Translations under genes and position numbers: made by a program | The notes under the pieces: generated by a model | Seen by the model: only the letters and a program-made list of their open reading frames with translations | What the model was told of the DNA's origin: nothing | Database searches by the model: none | From: Ktedonobacter racemifer DSM 44963 | GTDB lineage: Bacteria > Chloroflexota > Ktedonobacteria > Ktedonobacterales > Ktedonobacteraceae | Assembly: GCF_000178855.1 (NCBI RefSeq) | Contig: NZ_ADVG01000001.1 | Span: 3,385,481-3,449,480 of the forward strand | Length of the DNA stretch: 64,000 bases | Reading direction: 5' to 3' | In this document: in pieces, positions 34,136-43,243 of the stretch | Layout of the letters: every line of letters starts with the position of its first letter | Position numbering within the stretch: the stretch's first letter is position 1

Positions 34136-35095
34136 ATGTCATCATCTATTCCCTCGTTCGCAAAAAAACATGTGATATTTTCGCTTGCAGTCCTGGATTT
34201 CCTTCTACTCTTGCTGCTCGGCATCCCTGGATACATCATCACATCGCATTCATACGCTTCCCAGACGGTCTTTGTTGTCCATAAGGACAAGCCACTTACA
34301 CTCACGACGGCTCAGGGCACAAACGTTATGCTGGGTTTTCAGATTGATGGCAGTCTAAACAATTACTGGGCAAGCCCCAATGGTCTGACGCTCACGCTTG
34401 ATGGAGTAAATCAGCCGTTGACGGTTGTGGAGCCAAAAGAGAGGAATTGGGATGATAGCATCCATACCACAGCCTCAGATCCCGGCAATTCTCTGGACGT
34501 GGTTGGCACGCTCACTATTCCCGCTTTCATTAGTGATTCCCAGCAGCATACCCTCAAAGGCACCCTTAGCGGTAGCATCGTCTATCCCACCCCTGGGAGA
34601 GATCCCAATTCCAGCGATTCTTCTGGTCCGCTTTTTGCTTTCCATAATGAGACGGTGAATGTAAATACACCCATTCAGATCCAACTGGAGTCCCAGGGAA
34701 GCTTCCTCTGGTCGAGCGGATATCTTCCGTTCGAGATCTTTTACTGGGCAGATATCGTGCTCTGCGTCGGGTTAGTCCTACTCACAATTGTTGCCCTGAT
34801 CCGGGCCATTACAGCGCGCTCGCGAGCTGGAACACAACGCCCCACAGCCGGGGCCACATCGCGTATGAAGGAAACAATCCAGATGGTGCTTGGCGCTATC
34901 GTCATTTCAGCCATCTGCTTCTTTATTCTCTTTCTCATCCTTGAGAGTTTGGGTGAAAAGAGCGATCTTCTCCATCCCATTCCAGAGGCTATCAGCACCG
35001 GGAATCTTCTACTTCCCCTCCTGATAACCATTGCCTGCGGGGTGGGTCTCGTGGCAGTATTAGCTCAACCAGACGAAAAGGTGAAGCCCTCATGA
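34136..35095 (+). CDS. membrane protein with large extracytoplasmic domain
   Basis: 319 residues. Helix 1 is near the N-terminus (FSLAVLDFLLLLLLGIPGYI). An extracytoplasmic domain of ~160 residues follows (about 40-200), then helix 2 (YWADIVLCVGLVLLTIVALI), helix 3 (IQMVLGAIVISAICFFILFL) and helix 4 (LLLPLLITIACGVGLVAVLA). The topology recalls DUF4436 membrane proteins, but I cannot confirm the family. CTGTAGGAG precedes the ATG. No functional clue from neighbours. Confidence 0.6.
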   Translation: MSSSIPSFAKKHVIFSLAVLDFLLLLLLGIPGYIITSHSYASQTVFVVHKDKPLTLTTAQGTNVMLGFQIDGSLNNYWASPNGLTLTLDGVNQPLTVVEPKERNWDDSIHTTASDPGNSLDVVGTLTIPAFISDSQQHTLKGTLSGSIVYPTPGRDPNSSDSSGPLFAFHNETVNVNTPIQIQLESQGSFLWSSGYLPFEIFYWADIVLCVGLVLLTIVALIRAITARSRAGTQRPTAGATSRMKETIQMVLGAIVISAICFFILFLILESLGEKSDLLHPIPEAISTGNLLLPLLITIACGVGLVAVLAQPDEKVKPS

Positions 35096-35428
35096 TGAAA
35101 AACCCATAAAAGAGAACGCAACTGATAACACTTTGCCGCTTACTGTAGATGTGGAAATAACATGGGCTAAACCAGTACAATTATGTAGGACATTGCTACC
35201 TCAAAAAAGAGCAGATCACCCAGATAATTATCAAAATTTGGCCCATGCCATTCCCAATTGGCCAGGACCAATGGCAAATTACATATACTTTTATCCTAAT
35301 TTACCGGCTTTTATATATTTTTATGTTATGATACAACAAATAAAACACATTGCAAAACAAAGTTATACAGATGTTCGTAGTGTGTCGACGACGAGGAAAT
35401 CAGGATATGTGGAAAGGGAAGAGGAAAT
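35096..35428. other. AT-rich control region, no gene
   Basis: About 330 nt, strongly AT-rich from 35240 to 35360 (runs such as TTTTATATATTTTTATG). Short open frames lack ribosome binding sites. Likely promoter region of the HTH-TPR regulator. Confidence 0.5.
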
Positions 35429-36808
35429 ATGAATGATCACGCCATCCATCCATTACGTGTCGCCCGCCAGAGCTTCAACCTTACGCAAAAACGCCTGGCC
35501 CTGGAAACAGGTGTCGCCCCCCAGACCATTATGCGCGCCGAGCAAAATAAGCCCATCAACGCAGATTCACGTCGCCGCCTCTGCGCATATTTTCACATGA
35601 CCTCAGATGCCCTGGGACTGGTCAATGACAAGCGCGAGCAGCACAAAGGGAGACATGGCGAAGACGAAGCTTTAGAGCCTGCACCTTCACAAACGCGCTC
35701 GCGGATGCTCATTCGTGGTCAGGCCCTGGCTGTCCAGGAGCTAGAGAGCTCCGATATGGAGCAATCCCGGCGCGACTTTCTCCAGGCTCTGGGCATCACT
35801 GGCACCTCGCTGGCGGCCTCCTCCTCACCATTACTCTATCCACCACTCTGGGAACGCCTCTCGCGAGTCCTCGCCCAACCATCCAACATGGACAATGAAA
35901 CACTCCTGCACCTGGAGGCCATTGTGCGCGATAGCTGGCGTGTCCTCCCTACAATGCTTGGCACCTTTTCCCAAAGCCTCTTGCAATATGTGCTCCAACG
36001 CCTGGAAATCGTCACGCAACTCCTCTCAACAACCCTTGCCACCGAGCAACGCATACGCATCGCCAGCGTCGCAGCTGAACTTACGCAGATCGCGGGCGAG
36101 CTTCTCTTCGACATGAAGGAGAGCGAGCAGGCCGACCGCTACTATGCAGTAGGGCTGGAGGCAGCGCGCGTCATGCAAAATCCCCTAATGCAAGTGACCC
36201 TCCTGGGACGCCGGAGCTTTATCCCTATCTATGAGGAGAAGCCAGAAAAAGCCATCCCCTGGCTGCAACAAGCAAATGTCATTGCCAGGCGCAATGCCCC
36301 CTCCATCACGCAGGCGTGGCTGGCCTCCATCGAGGCAGAGGCATACGCCAATCTCCGCCAGACCCAGGACAGCATGCAAGCCCTGCAAAAGGCGGAATAC
36401 TTCCTGGAGCAACATGAATCCCGACGTAGCGGCGAAAATGCACACACACGCTTCTCCCATATCGTACTCCTCGGCTACCAGGGAGTATGCAACTTGAAGC
36501 TCCAGCGCCCAAAAGCAGCTCTTTCGGCTCTACGAGCGGCTCTTCAGCATATGGACGGCGCGCGCACACGCCATCGAACTATCGTCCTCACCGATATTGC
36601 CTCCGCCTACCTACAGCTAGGCGAGATCGAGGGTACGCTCTACTACATCGACCTGGCCCTTGAAACACTCAAACAGGTGAAATCCGCCCGCGTCTTGCAA
36701 CGCCTGAACGATCTCAATCACGCCCTGGAACCCTGGAAAGGCCTCCCCGATGTCAAACAACTGGATGAGAAGCTCCTCGCCATACGCCCCCTCATCGCTC
36801 AAGCTTAA
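35429..36808 (+). CDS. XRE-type HTH regulator with TPR domain
   Basis: 459 residues. N-terminal helix-turn-helix (LRVARQSFNLTQKRLALETG followed by VAPQTIMRAEQNKPI). A linker contains SRRDFLQALGITGTSLAASS, which looks like a twin-arginine segment (family-wide in Ktedonobacteria by my recollection, and unlikely to be an export signal in a regulator). The remaining ~300 residues are tetratricopeptide-like helices (ELLFDMKESEQADRYYAVGL, ALQKAEYFLEQHESR). This architecture suggests a DNA-binding switch controlled by peptide or protein contact. The target is unknown. Confidence 0.82.
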   Translation: MNDHAIHPLRVARQSFNLTQKRLALETGVAPQTIMRAEQNKPINADSRRRLCAYFHMTSDALGLVNDKREQHKGRHGEDEALEPAPSQTRSRMLIRGQALAVQELESSDMEQSRRDFLQALGITGTSLAASSSPLLYPPLWERLSRVLAQPSNMDNETLLHLEAIVRDSWRVLPTMLGTFSQSLLQYVLQRLEIVTQLLSTTLATEQRIRIASVAAELTQIAGELLFDMKESEQADRYYAVGLEAARVMQNPLMQVTLLGRRSFIPIYEEKPEKAIPWLQQANVIARRNAPSITQAWLASIEAEAYANLRQTQDSMQALQKAEYFLEQHESRRSGENAHTRFSHIVLLGYQGVCNLKLQRPKAALSALRAALQHMDGARTRHRTIVLTDIASAYLQLGEIEGTLYYIDLALETLKQVKSARVLQRLNDLNHALEPWKGLPDVKQLDEKLLAIRPLIAQA

Positions 36809-36815
36809 AAGAAAG

Positions 36816-36875
36816 GAAGTCATGTGCAGTTGTGAGTTGCGCGCATGCGCGCAACTCACAACTGCACATGACTTC
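36816..36875. terminator. 60-nt perfect palindrome after the HTH-TPR gene
   Basis: Two 30-nt arms meeting in GCGCGCATGCGCGC without a loop, 8 nt after the stop. It probably terminates the regulator transcript. 36876-37051 holds the leader of the dehydrogenase gene. Confidence 0.85.
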
Positions 36876-37051
36876 TTAACTTCCTCGACGCACTAACGTG
36901 TAGGCTGATATAATGTCGACAGGCAAATAATGCCACTTAACCACCTACACTCTCGTAAGCGGATGCATTCGTTTAGTCCACCCATAAAAGGGGACCGCGA
37001 AGCTAGTCCCAATCAAAGGAGATTGGGAAATTCGTCGAGGAGCCTTTCTCA

Positions 37052-38545
37052 ATGTCACTCTCATCCTCTATTTCCACCACGTCAGGACAAGACTACAAGA
37101 ACTTTATCGCGGGCCAATGGCGCGCTTCACGCGGCGGTGAGACCTTTATCAGCACCAATCCCGCTCGCACCAGCGATATCATTGGCAGCTATCAAAAATC
37201 AACCGTTGAAGATCTGGAAGACGCCATTGAGGCCGCCACCCAGGCACAGAAGGGCTGGGCCGCTACGCCCGCACCCGAGCGCGGCGAGGTCCTCTTCCGC
37301 CTGGCTCGCCTCTTTGAGCAGCAGCGCGAAGAACTCGCGACCCTCATGACGCGCGAGATGGGCAAAATCCTCAAAGAGACGCTGGGCGAGGTCCAGGTTT
37401 CCATAGATGTTGCCAAATTTATCGCTGGCGAGGGACGCCGCCCCGAGGGCGAGACCATTCCATCGGGTCTTCCTAATAAATTCTGCATGACGGTACGCCA
37501 TCCGTTGGGCATTGTCGGCATTATTACGCCGTGGAACTTCCCCCTGGCCATTCCGGTCTGGAAGACGCTTCCGGCTCTCCTGGCAGGCAACGCCGTGGTC
37601 CTAAAGCCCGCCAGCGATACACCCGCGCTGACCCTCAAACTGGCCGAACTGCTGCAACAGGCAGGCCTGCCCGATGGCGTGCTAAACGTTGTCACTGGCT
37701 CCGGTGGCACACTGGGCAATGCCCTGGCCAGCCATAAACGCGTCAATATGATCTCCCTCACCGGCTCAACCGAGGTTGGTCGACAGGTCTCAGAGATCTG
37801 TGGACGCGATCTGCGCCGCTGCGCGCTTGAGCTGGGGGGCAAGAACGCTGTCATCGTGCTCGAAGATGCCGACCTGGACCTGGCCGCCACCAGTGTGGCC
37901 ATGGGTGCTTTTGGCACCACAGGACAACGCTGTACCGCCACCAGCCGCGTCATTGTCCAGCGCTCAGTTCAGAAGGCCTTCACCGAGCGCCTCACCGCGG
38001 CGGCGGAACGTCTGCGCATTGGCGATGGCCTGGATAGCCAGGTCGAGATGGGTCCCCTGGTCAACACGGGGCGCGTACCCGCGGTCCATGCCTACACGGA
38101 AATTGGCCAGCAGGAGGGCGCAAAGCTCGTCTATGGCGGCACGCCGCTGACCGAGGACGTCTACCAGGAGGGGGCCTTCTACAAGCCCACAATCTTCAAC
38201 GAGGTAAGCCCAGAGATGCGCATCGCGCGCGAGGAGGTCTTTGGTCCTTTCGTCGCGGTCATTCCCGTCGCAGGCTACGAAGAGGCTATAGACGTGGCCA
38301 ACGGCACAGAGTACGGCCTCTCGACCGCCATCTTTACCGAGAACTCGCGCCTGACCTTCCGTGCCATCCGCGATATCGAGGCCGGGCTGGTCTACATCAA
38401 CGCGGGCACCACCGGCTCCGAAATTCACCTGCCCTTCGGCGGCATGAAGAGTAGCGGTAATGGCCACCGCGAACTGGGTTCATATGCCGTAGAGGAGTTT
38501 AGCGAGACCAAGAGCGTCTTCGTCTCCTATCCTCCCGCGAAATAA
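37052..38545 (+). CDS. NAD(P)-dependent aldehyde dehydrogenase
   Basis: 497 residues of the ALDH superfamily, oxidising an aldehyde to its acid. Key elements: WNFPLAIPVWKTLPALLAGN with the substrate-loop Asn, KPASDTP cofactor lysine, FTGS-like SLTGSTEVG, catalytic Glu in LELGGKNAVIVLEDADL, catalytic Cys in GQRCTATSRVIV, and EVFGPFVAVIP. The INAGTTGSEIHLPFGGMKSSG end resembles 2-oxoglutarate-semialdehyde and methylmalonate-type members, so sugar-acid or amino-acid catabolism is possible. GAGGAG precedes the ATG. It stands alone with terminators on both sides. Confidence 0.92.
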   Translation: MSLSSSISTTSGQDYKNFIAGQWRASRGGETFISTNPARTSDIIGSYQKSTVEDLEDAIEAATQAQKGWAATPAPERGEVLFRLARLFEQQREELATLMTREMGKILKETLGEVQVSIDVAKFIAGEGRRPEGETIPSGLPNKFCMTVRHPLGIVGIITPWNFPLAIPVWKTLPALLAGNAVVLKPASDTPALTLKLAELLQQAGLPDGVLNVVTGSGGTLGNALASHKRVNMISLTGSTEVGRQVSEICGRDLRRCALELGGKNAVIVLEDADLDLAATSVAMGAFGTTGQRCTATSRVIVQRSVQKAFTERLTAAAERLRIGDGLDSQVEMGPLVNTGRVPAVHAYTEIGQQEGAKLVYGGTPLTEDVYQEGAFYKPTIFNEVSPEMRIAREEVFGPFVAVIPVAGYEEAIDVANGTEYGLSTAIFTENSRLTFRAIRDIEAGLVYINAGTTGSEIHLPFGGMKSSGNGHRELGSYAVEEFSETKSVFVSYPPAK

Positions 38546-38562
38546 ATCGAACATAAGGCATC

Positions 38563-38619
38563 TTTCAGGCAAAAAAGCAGGCGTCGATCCTGGATCGGCG
38601 CCTGCTTTTTTGCCTGAAA
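38563..38619. terminator. bidirectional terminator between convergent genes
   Basis: A stem of about 27 bp with one mismatch (TTTCAGGCAAAAAAGCAGGCG arms), serving the dehydrogenase on the plus strand and the DUF4388 gene on the minus strand. It has A/T runs in both arms, as expected for two-way termination. Confidence 0.9.
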
Positions 38620-39882
38620 TCAAGAGCTGCTTACTAGCGAGAATTGCTCGAACATGGCCTCCCAAACCTCCTGATTCTCCATGCGCTCCCGGGGATTGGC
38701 CACACGGGCATTGATCATCTCGAAGAGGCTACAGAGCAGGTGGTGTAGCAGCATGGAGGCCTCGTTATAGAAATGCTCGGCCTGCTGCATCTTTCCACTC
38801 ATCACGTCATAGCAGAGGCGTGTGAAGTCCTCAACATCGATGTGATTCTGCTCCACGCGAAATGTGTAGTTGCCCAGGCGATCCACCTGCTCATTATGCA
38901 TGAGTTGCAGAAGCGCATTGCTATCCAGGGTGATGCCATTGGCACGGCAGGTCTCGGCCAGGGCATCCATGGTCCAGTTGACGAAATCAACCAGGGCCGC
39001 GAGCTGTTCCATCGGAGTCTTGCGCTTATCCCACTCCTGCTCCATACGGCTAAGCAAGTCAAGCAGTGCAAAGTTTTCCAGGCGCAGCTTTTCGGCGGGA
39101 TCGGGGAGGCGCATCTTGCTGCCATTGGTGCGGGGAGTTGTATCCTGGTAGACAGGTTGCAGAAACTTCTGCTGCACGAGCTGTCCCAGCTCACGCGCGA
39201 CCTCCATCTCAGGTCGGCGAATAGCGGTCGCAATGCGGCGTATGCGACGATAGAGATTCACATGCGTGAAGAGTTCCAGGCTGCGCAGATCGAAGCGAAT
39301 GGTATAGGGAATCGCGGGGGAGAGTTGTAACATAGTCCGTATGCCCATGGGGAGAAAGTTGCGCAGTTCCTGCCACTCATCGCTATAACGCACCATATCC
39401 ATGGTGACGCGCATCACATCGATATTCAGCGAAGATTCGCCATGCGGCAAAAGCTTTTGCACATTCTGGCTGGCAATAAACTCATAGGTACCATCGATCC
39501 AGAGGCTCAATTCGCGCGCAGTCCACAGGGTCTTCATGCGCAATGCTTCATTCAATTGTTTCTCGGTGATAGCGCCCATCATCATCAAGCGCTCACCAAT
39601 GCGTTTGCCAATGGGGTCCTGTAATTGCTGCGCGAAGGCCTGCTCAATCTGGTGGTAGGTGGTCATACCTAACTGCTGCAACACATCGCCAAGTGTGAGT
39701 GCACTGGGATCAAACTCACTGCAATTGGCGAGCTTGCCCTCATTGAAATAGAGAATGCCCATCCGGCCCTGGCTCTGTTTTAAGTGAATCGCACCAGTCA
39801 TTCCACCCAGTTCCACAACCTGTAAAACTTCTACCAACCCAAAGTCTTTTAATGAACCCGACAGTACCGTGCCTGTGCTCAT
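38620..39882 (-). CDS. DUF4388 (PATAN-like) domain protein
   Basis: 420 residues. The N-terminal ~110 residues are the DUF4388 domain: SGSLKDFGLVEVLQVVELGG, GAIHLKQSQGRMGILYFNEG and LGDVLQQLGM. This domain occurs in bacterial signalling and gliding/polarity proteins with response regulators. A middle helical region (about 110-240) and a C-terminal ~180-residue helical domain are unrecognised. No catalytic motif is visible. It probably serves as an adaptor in signalling. Confidence 0.75.
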   Translation of the reverse strand: MSTGTVLSGSLKDFGLVEVLQVVELGGMTGAIHLKQSQGRMGILYFNEGKLANCSEFDPSALTLGDVLQQLGMTTYHQIEQAFAQQLQDPIGKRIGERLMMMGAITEKQLNEALRMKTLWTARELSLWIDGTYEFIASQNVQKLLPHGESSLNIDVMRVTMDMVRYSDEWQELRNFLPMGIRTMLQLSPAIPYTIRFDLRSLELFTHVNLYRRIRRIATAIRRPEMEVARELGQLVQQKFLQPVYQDTTPRTNGSKMRLPDPAEKLRLENFALLDLLSRMEQEWDKRKTPMEQLAALVDFVNWTMDALAETCRANGITLDSNALLQLMHNEQVDRLGNYTFRVEQNHIDVEDFTRLCYDVMSGKMQQAEHFYNEASMLLHHLLCSLFEMINARVANPRERMENQEVWEAMFEQFSLVSSS

Positions 39883-39937
39883 AATCCCCCCATGCGTCAG
39901 GTCGTCGCGAAAACGTTACAACGTCGATGTCATGATA

Positions 39938-40003
39938 CTTCTGATCCGAAAACCCTGAGCGCGAAGCGCTAGGCACGCCAGTGACGTTGGGTTTCGGAAT
40001 AAG
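39938..40003 (-). repeat. CCGAAACCC...TTTTCGG repeat, copy 3 (inverted)
   Basis: Reverse complement of the 5724-5788 unit with few changes: begins CTTCTGATCCGAAAACCC and ends GGGTTTCGGAATAAG. The remaining 40004-40234 has no gene. Confidence 0.8.
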
Positions 40004-40249
40004 ATCATAATTCTGAAAGTCGTACTAGGCACTCATACAATGGCAATTATACGATGCGGTACGAGAGATATCCCTCTCCTGGTCACAGCAGAGAACGCTC
40101 AATCTCGAGCAATTATAGCAAGCCCCACATGTTCCAACAAGTAGCCCAGGCATACAACTGGTATCCATGTACGCGGTAGAGTAGAACAAGCCATCCCCCC
40201 AACCTGCATCAACCTTGTCACAGAGAAGCGGCAAGGAAGCCCCGCCTCT

Positions 40250-41566
40250 TTAGAGCGGGGAGGAATTGCCGCCTCTCGTGCTGTGGTAGCTATATCCATC
40301 ATTGCGATGAAGAGGACGACAATAGCGCACAGGGACTCCTTCTATGCGCCCACGTGCGGTTCTCAGATCAAAAGATCCCGTTGCTCGTGCTAAGACGCGC
40401 CCCACATGTCTCCCTGCTGCCGCAAATCCCTCTGGTACTACCGCTCGCACCAGGTCACCCGTCTGATACCCATGATGCACCTTTTTGCGTTGTCGATGGC
40501 GCTGAGGAAAACCATGCTTATCTACGCCACACAGTTGTCTCTTGCCATAGCCCGTCGCCGTGATCAGCAAGGAAGAGATCCCTGTGGTGTTCAGGTACTC
40601 AGGAGTGCTCTGACCGACACACGCCGCGTCTATCCAGTGCGTTTTTGGAAGCTCACGTGTCGTCCTGTTGTACTTCGTTAACCCGCCAGAACCACATTCG
40701 ATTGGCAGCCCTAACGCTTGTAGCCCTCTGAACAACTCCCAACGGGTGGCATTGACCGCTGCGGCATCTTTGAGCGGGGCTTTTGCCTGAGCAAGAATGT
40801 GCTTGAGCATCGCTGGTTTCTTCTTGAGAAAGTCTTTGATGTCCTGCGTTCCCTTGGCCTGGTTACACTTCTCGCATGCGAGCGTCAAGTTACTGACGCG
40901 ATGCGTGCCCTTGTTGGCACGAGGCACAATGTGCTCCACTTGCAAAGGGACATTGCCCTTGCCGCAATACGCACACATTCGGTTCCACTTCTCTAGCAGG
41001 TACTCACGGAGTTCATAGCCTGCCAGTGTGCCTTGTTGATACTCCCATCCCTGGATATCGGGGTTCTCCATCGCTTGCATATCAAACTTCACGAGCTCCA
41101 TGCTCATTGCTGTGATCGGGCAAAGGTTGCGCAGACGCTTCACCCAGGTCAGTACATTGCTGATCCTGCTAGTAAGCGATGGCGGCAACCAGCCCTCGCG
41201 TCGCCTCCGATTCTGCCATCTCGCTTTTCTGTAGCGTGTATGGCGTCGGCGTCGTGAATATCTGACGGTTCTTCGATCATCGAGCGCCTCTTTGATATTT
41301 GCTCCACGATGATGGAGTTCAGCCGCAAAGACGACTTCACCCGACTGGTCGTTGACGAGAGCTATGCCTGTGGTCTTTGAGCCTGGGTCAATCTTGATCC
41401 GCAGTTCTTCAACGACTGGAGCATCTATCGCAACGTTGAGGATGATGGTAAAAGGAAAGCGTTTCAGTACTGCCGCCTTCCCTTGCGAGAGCAATACGCG
41501 TGCCCTTGCAGGATGGACCGGATTGAGCGGTTGCTTGTTGGCATCGATGACAAAAACGTGGCTCAT
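40250..41566 (-). CDS. iscB: RNA-guided nickase/nuclease IscB
   Basis: 438 residues from the ATG giving MSHVFVIDANKQPLNP, with GAAAGGAG 8 nt upstream; the frame runs 26 codons further into the RNA region. Domains: PLMP-like (PLNPVHPARARVLL), RuvC-I (IKIDPGSKTTGIAL), bridge helix (RRRRHTRYRKARWQNRRRR), RuvC-II (MSMELVKFD), HNH (CAYCGKGNVPLQVEHIVPR, CEKCNQAKG), RuvC-III (HWIDAACVG), and a C-terminal domain longer by ~20 residues than in copy 1. Catalytic residues intact. Clearly related to, but not a recent copy of, iscB at 8906. Confidence 0.93.
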   Translation of the reverse strand: MSHVFVIDANKQPLNPVHPARARVLLSQGKAAVLKRFPFTIILNVAIDAPVVEELRIKIDPGSKTTGIALVNDQSGEVVFAAELHHRGANIKEALDDRRTVRYSRRRRHTRYRKARWQNRRRREGWLPPSLTSRISNVLTWVKRLRNLCPITAMSMELVKFDMQAMENPDIQGWEYQQGTLAGYELREYLLEKWNRMCAYCGKGNVPLQVEHIVPRANKGTHRVSNLTLACEKCNQAKGTQDIKDFLKKKPAMLKHILAQAKAPLKDAAAVNATRWELFRGLQALGLPIECGSGGLTKYNRTTRELPKTHWIDAACVGQSTPEYLNTTGISSLLITATGYGKRQLCGVDKHGFPQRHRQRKKVHHGYQTGDLVRAVVPEGFAAAGRHVGRVLARATGSFDLRTARGRIEGVPVRYCRPLHRNDGYSYHSTRGGNSSPL

Positions 41567-41868
41567 GTGCTTGCTCCTTTCAGAGCCTCCGATTGCTCGG
41601 GTGATGGTGGCCTCGATGATGTTATCAGGCGGTACATCCAGCAAGCACTGACTATACCCACGGTCTGTTTAACCTGCTGGTTGTAGAGCGGAAGACTGGC
41701 CGCGCATCCTCCGGTACGAACGTTGACACTTCCTGATAACGTAGCCCCATCGCTCCTCCGAAGAAGAGCGGTGGCTGGATCTGGTCATGTTTCAGCTTGC
41801 CAACCGTTGGGGGTTACAAGAAGCGTTCAAACTTCTTGCAAGCCCCGGTTTTCAAACCGGGGTCCATG
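41567..41868 (-). ncRNA. omegaRNA (HEARO-type) upstream of iscB 2
   Basis: Conserved blocks shared with the iscB 1 leader in the same order: GCCTCGATG...GGCGGTAC (41606-41634), AGCACTG...CTGTTTAAC (41644-41673) and CGTAGCCC (41740-41747). First-to-third block spacing is 134 nt here and 138 nt in copy 1. The 5' hairpin (about 41846-41864) is followed on the minus strand by GGGGCTTG as in copy 1. Confidence 0.78.
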
Positions 41869-41996
41869 ACTATTACTCAGCATAACATCGACGCAACATA
41901 CATCTCAACCTCTGACCCATACTACATCAAAAATCTACATTTTTCAATGTTAAACACGTTCCGGCAAAAGAAGCAGATACAGAGATAGTACCAATG

Positions 41997-42033
41997 TGTG
42001 CTGGGAAACGGGCAAAAACCGTTTCCCAGCACA
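41997..42033. terminator. hairpin before the pterin operon
   Basis: A 15-bp perfect stem TGTGCTGGGAAACGG with a GCAAAAA loop. It insulates the pterin operon from the IscB element. Confidence 0.75.
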
Positions 42034-42082
42034 CATTCTACCCAAAGGCTTGCCTGGCTGACAGGCACAATTCCCTGGATGT

Positions 42083-42094
42083 TATAATGCAGGC
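42083..42094 (+). promoter_or_regulatory. -10 element giving a near-leaderless start
   Basis: TATAAT at 42083-42088 ends only 6 nt before the ATG at 42095, so transcription should begin at or within a base or two of the start codon. No Shine-Dalgarno sequence can exist for this ATG. The surrounding 16 nt equal those at 34025-34040. A second ATG two codons later (42101) is possible. Confidence 0.6.
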
Positions 42095-42811
42095 ATGAGC
42101 ATGAAAGATAAAGTCGCTATTATAACGGGTGCGGGGCGAGGCGTTGGACGCGCCACTGCGCAGTTGTTTGCACACGAGGGCGCGAAAGTCGCGCTCTTTG
42201 GCCGTACACGCGAGACGCTTGAGTCCTGTGCACACGAGATCCAGGAGCAGGGAGGTGAGGCACTGGTTGTAGCAGGCGATGTCTCACAGGATGAAGATGT
42301 CCATGCACTCTTCACGGCGGTAAGCGAGCGCTTCGGGCGCATCGATATCCTGGTCAACTGCGCTGGCGTGGTCCTGGTATGCCCATTTCTCCAGATGGAT
42401 AGCGCGACCTGGGATCGCGTCCTAAACGTCAATCTGCGCGGCACCTTCCTCTGTTGCCATGAAGCCTTTCGTCTGATGGCTGGTCAGAAACAGGGAGTCA
42501 TTATCAACATCTCCTCCCTCTCTGGCGTGAAAGGGGTAGAGAAGTTCCCCGGCTTGAGCGCATACAACGTCTCTAAATCAGGTGTAGCCAGCTTGACAGA
42601 AATCCTCGCGGTAGAGGGAAAACCATACAATATCCGCGTCTGTGCCGTCAGCCCGGGCGCCATCGATACCGATATGCTGCGCCAGGCCGCGCCTCATCTA
42701 AAGGCAGGCATGACCCCCGAAGAACTCGCCAAAATTCTCCTCTTCCTGGCGGATGATGAAAGTGGGAGCAAATTCAACGGGAGCAATATCGAACTCTTTA
42801 CCAATGCCTAG
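42095..42811 (+). CDS. short-chain dehydrogenase/reductase, candidate pterin reductase
   Basis: 238 residues, classical SDR. Cofactor loop TGAGRGVG with R at the position favouring NADPH (LFGRTRE), NAG-equivalent LVNCAGV, catalytic Ser in IINISSLSG, YNVSK (YxxxK) and PGAID. General similarity is to 3-oxoacyl-ACP reductases, but the next gene is a PTPS 21 nt downstream, so reduction of 6-pyruvoyl-tetrahydropterin or sepiapterin is the better contextual guess. The specificity cannot be read directly. Confidence 0.85.
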   Translation: MSMKDKVAIITGAGRGVGRATAQLFAHEGAKVALFGRTRETLESCAHEIQEQGGEALVVAGDVSQDEDVHALFTAVSERFGRIDILVNCAGVVLVCPFLQMDSATWDRVLNVNLRGTFLCCHEAFRLMAGQKQGVIINISSLSGVKGVEKFPGLSAYNVSKSGVASLTEILAVEGKPYNIRVCAVSPGAIDTDMLRQAAPHLKAGMTPEELAKILLFLADDESGSKFNGSNIELFTNA

Positions 42812-42832
42812 AATCCAAGCAAGGAGACTGAA

Positions 42833-43243
42833 ATGGTATATCTCACAAGGCGGGTGACCTTTAGTGCCGCACACCGCCTGTGGAGCGAATATCTCTCAGA
42901 GGATGAAAACTACAACGTTTACGATAAATGCGCCAATCCCCATGGACACGGGCATAACTATATCCTGGAAGTGACGGTTCGCGGCGAGCCAGAACCTACG
43001 ACCGGGATGGTTCTCAATTTGACGGATATGAAGCGTATCATCAATGAGCTCGTCGTGGATGGGGTGGATCATAAGCATCTCAATTACGATGTCGCCTGGC
43101 TGGAGGGGGTTATCCCTACCGCCGAGATGCTGGTTATCAAATTCTGGGAGCGCCTGGCACCAGCCTTCGAGGGACGGCTCTACGAGATCACGCTTCACGA
43201 AACCGAGAACAACTACGCCTCCTATCGAGGGCTAGAGGCATGA
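42833..43243 (+). CDS. 6-pyruvoyl-tetrahydropterin synthase (eukaryote-like PTPS)
   Basis: 136 residues. Zinc ligands: His in FSAAHRLW and the two His of HGHGH. Catalytic Cys is in DKCANPHGHGHNYILEV. TGMVLNLTDMKRIINE, DHKHLNYD and PTAEMLVIKFWE continue the fold, and HETENNYASYRG carries the pterin-anchoring Glu. The CxNPxGHGHNY form and TGMVxNLxDLK follow animal PTPS more closely than E. coli QueD, so tetrahydrobiopterin-type synthesis is favoured over queuosine. GCAAGGAG precedes the ATG. The stop overlaps the next start (ATGA). Confidence 0.88.
   Translation: MVYLTRRVTFSAAHRLWSEYLSEDENYNVYDKCANPHGHGHNYILEVTVRGEPEPTTGMVLNLTDMKRIINELVVDGVDHKHLNYDVAWLEGVIPTAEMLVIKFWERLAPAFEGRLYEITLHETENNYASYRGLEA

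Larger units (their letters stand above)
40235..41868 (-). mobile_element. IscB transposable element 2 (no transposase)
   Basis: Same plan as element 1: omegaRNA region, iscB, and a 3' hairpin (CCCCGCCTCTTTAGAGCGGGG on the plus strand, about 40240-40260) whose loop holds the iscB stop. The 5' hairpin is CCCCGG-TTTTCAAA-CCGGGG at about 41846-41864. Ends are approximate. The host flank at about 41869 onward should correspond to the guide. Confidence 0.75.
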
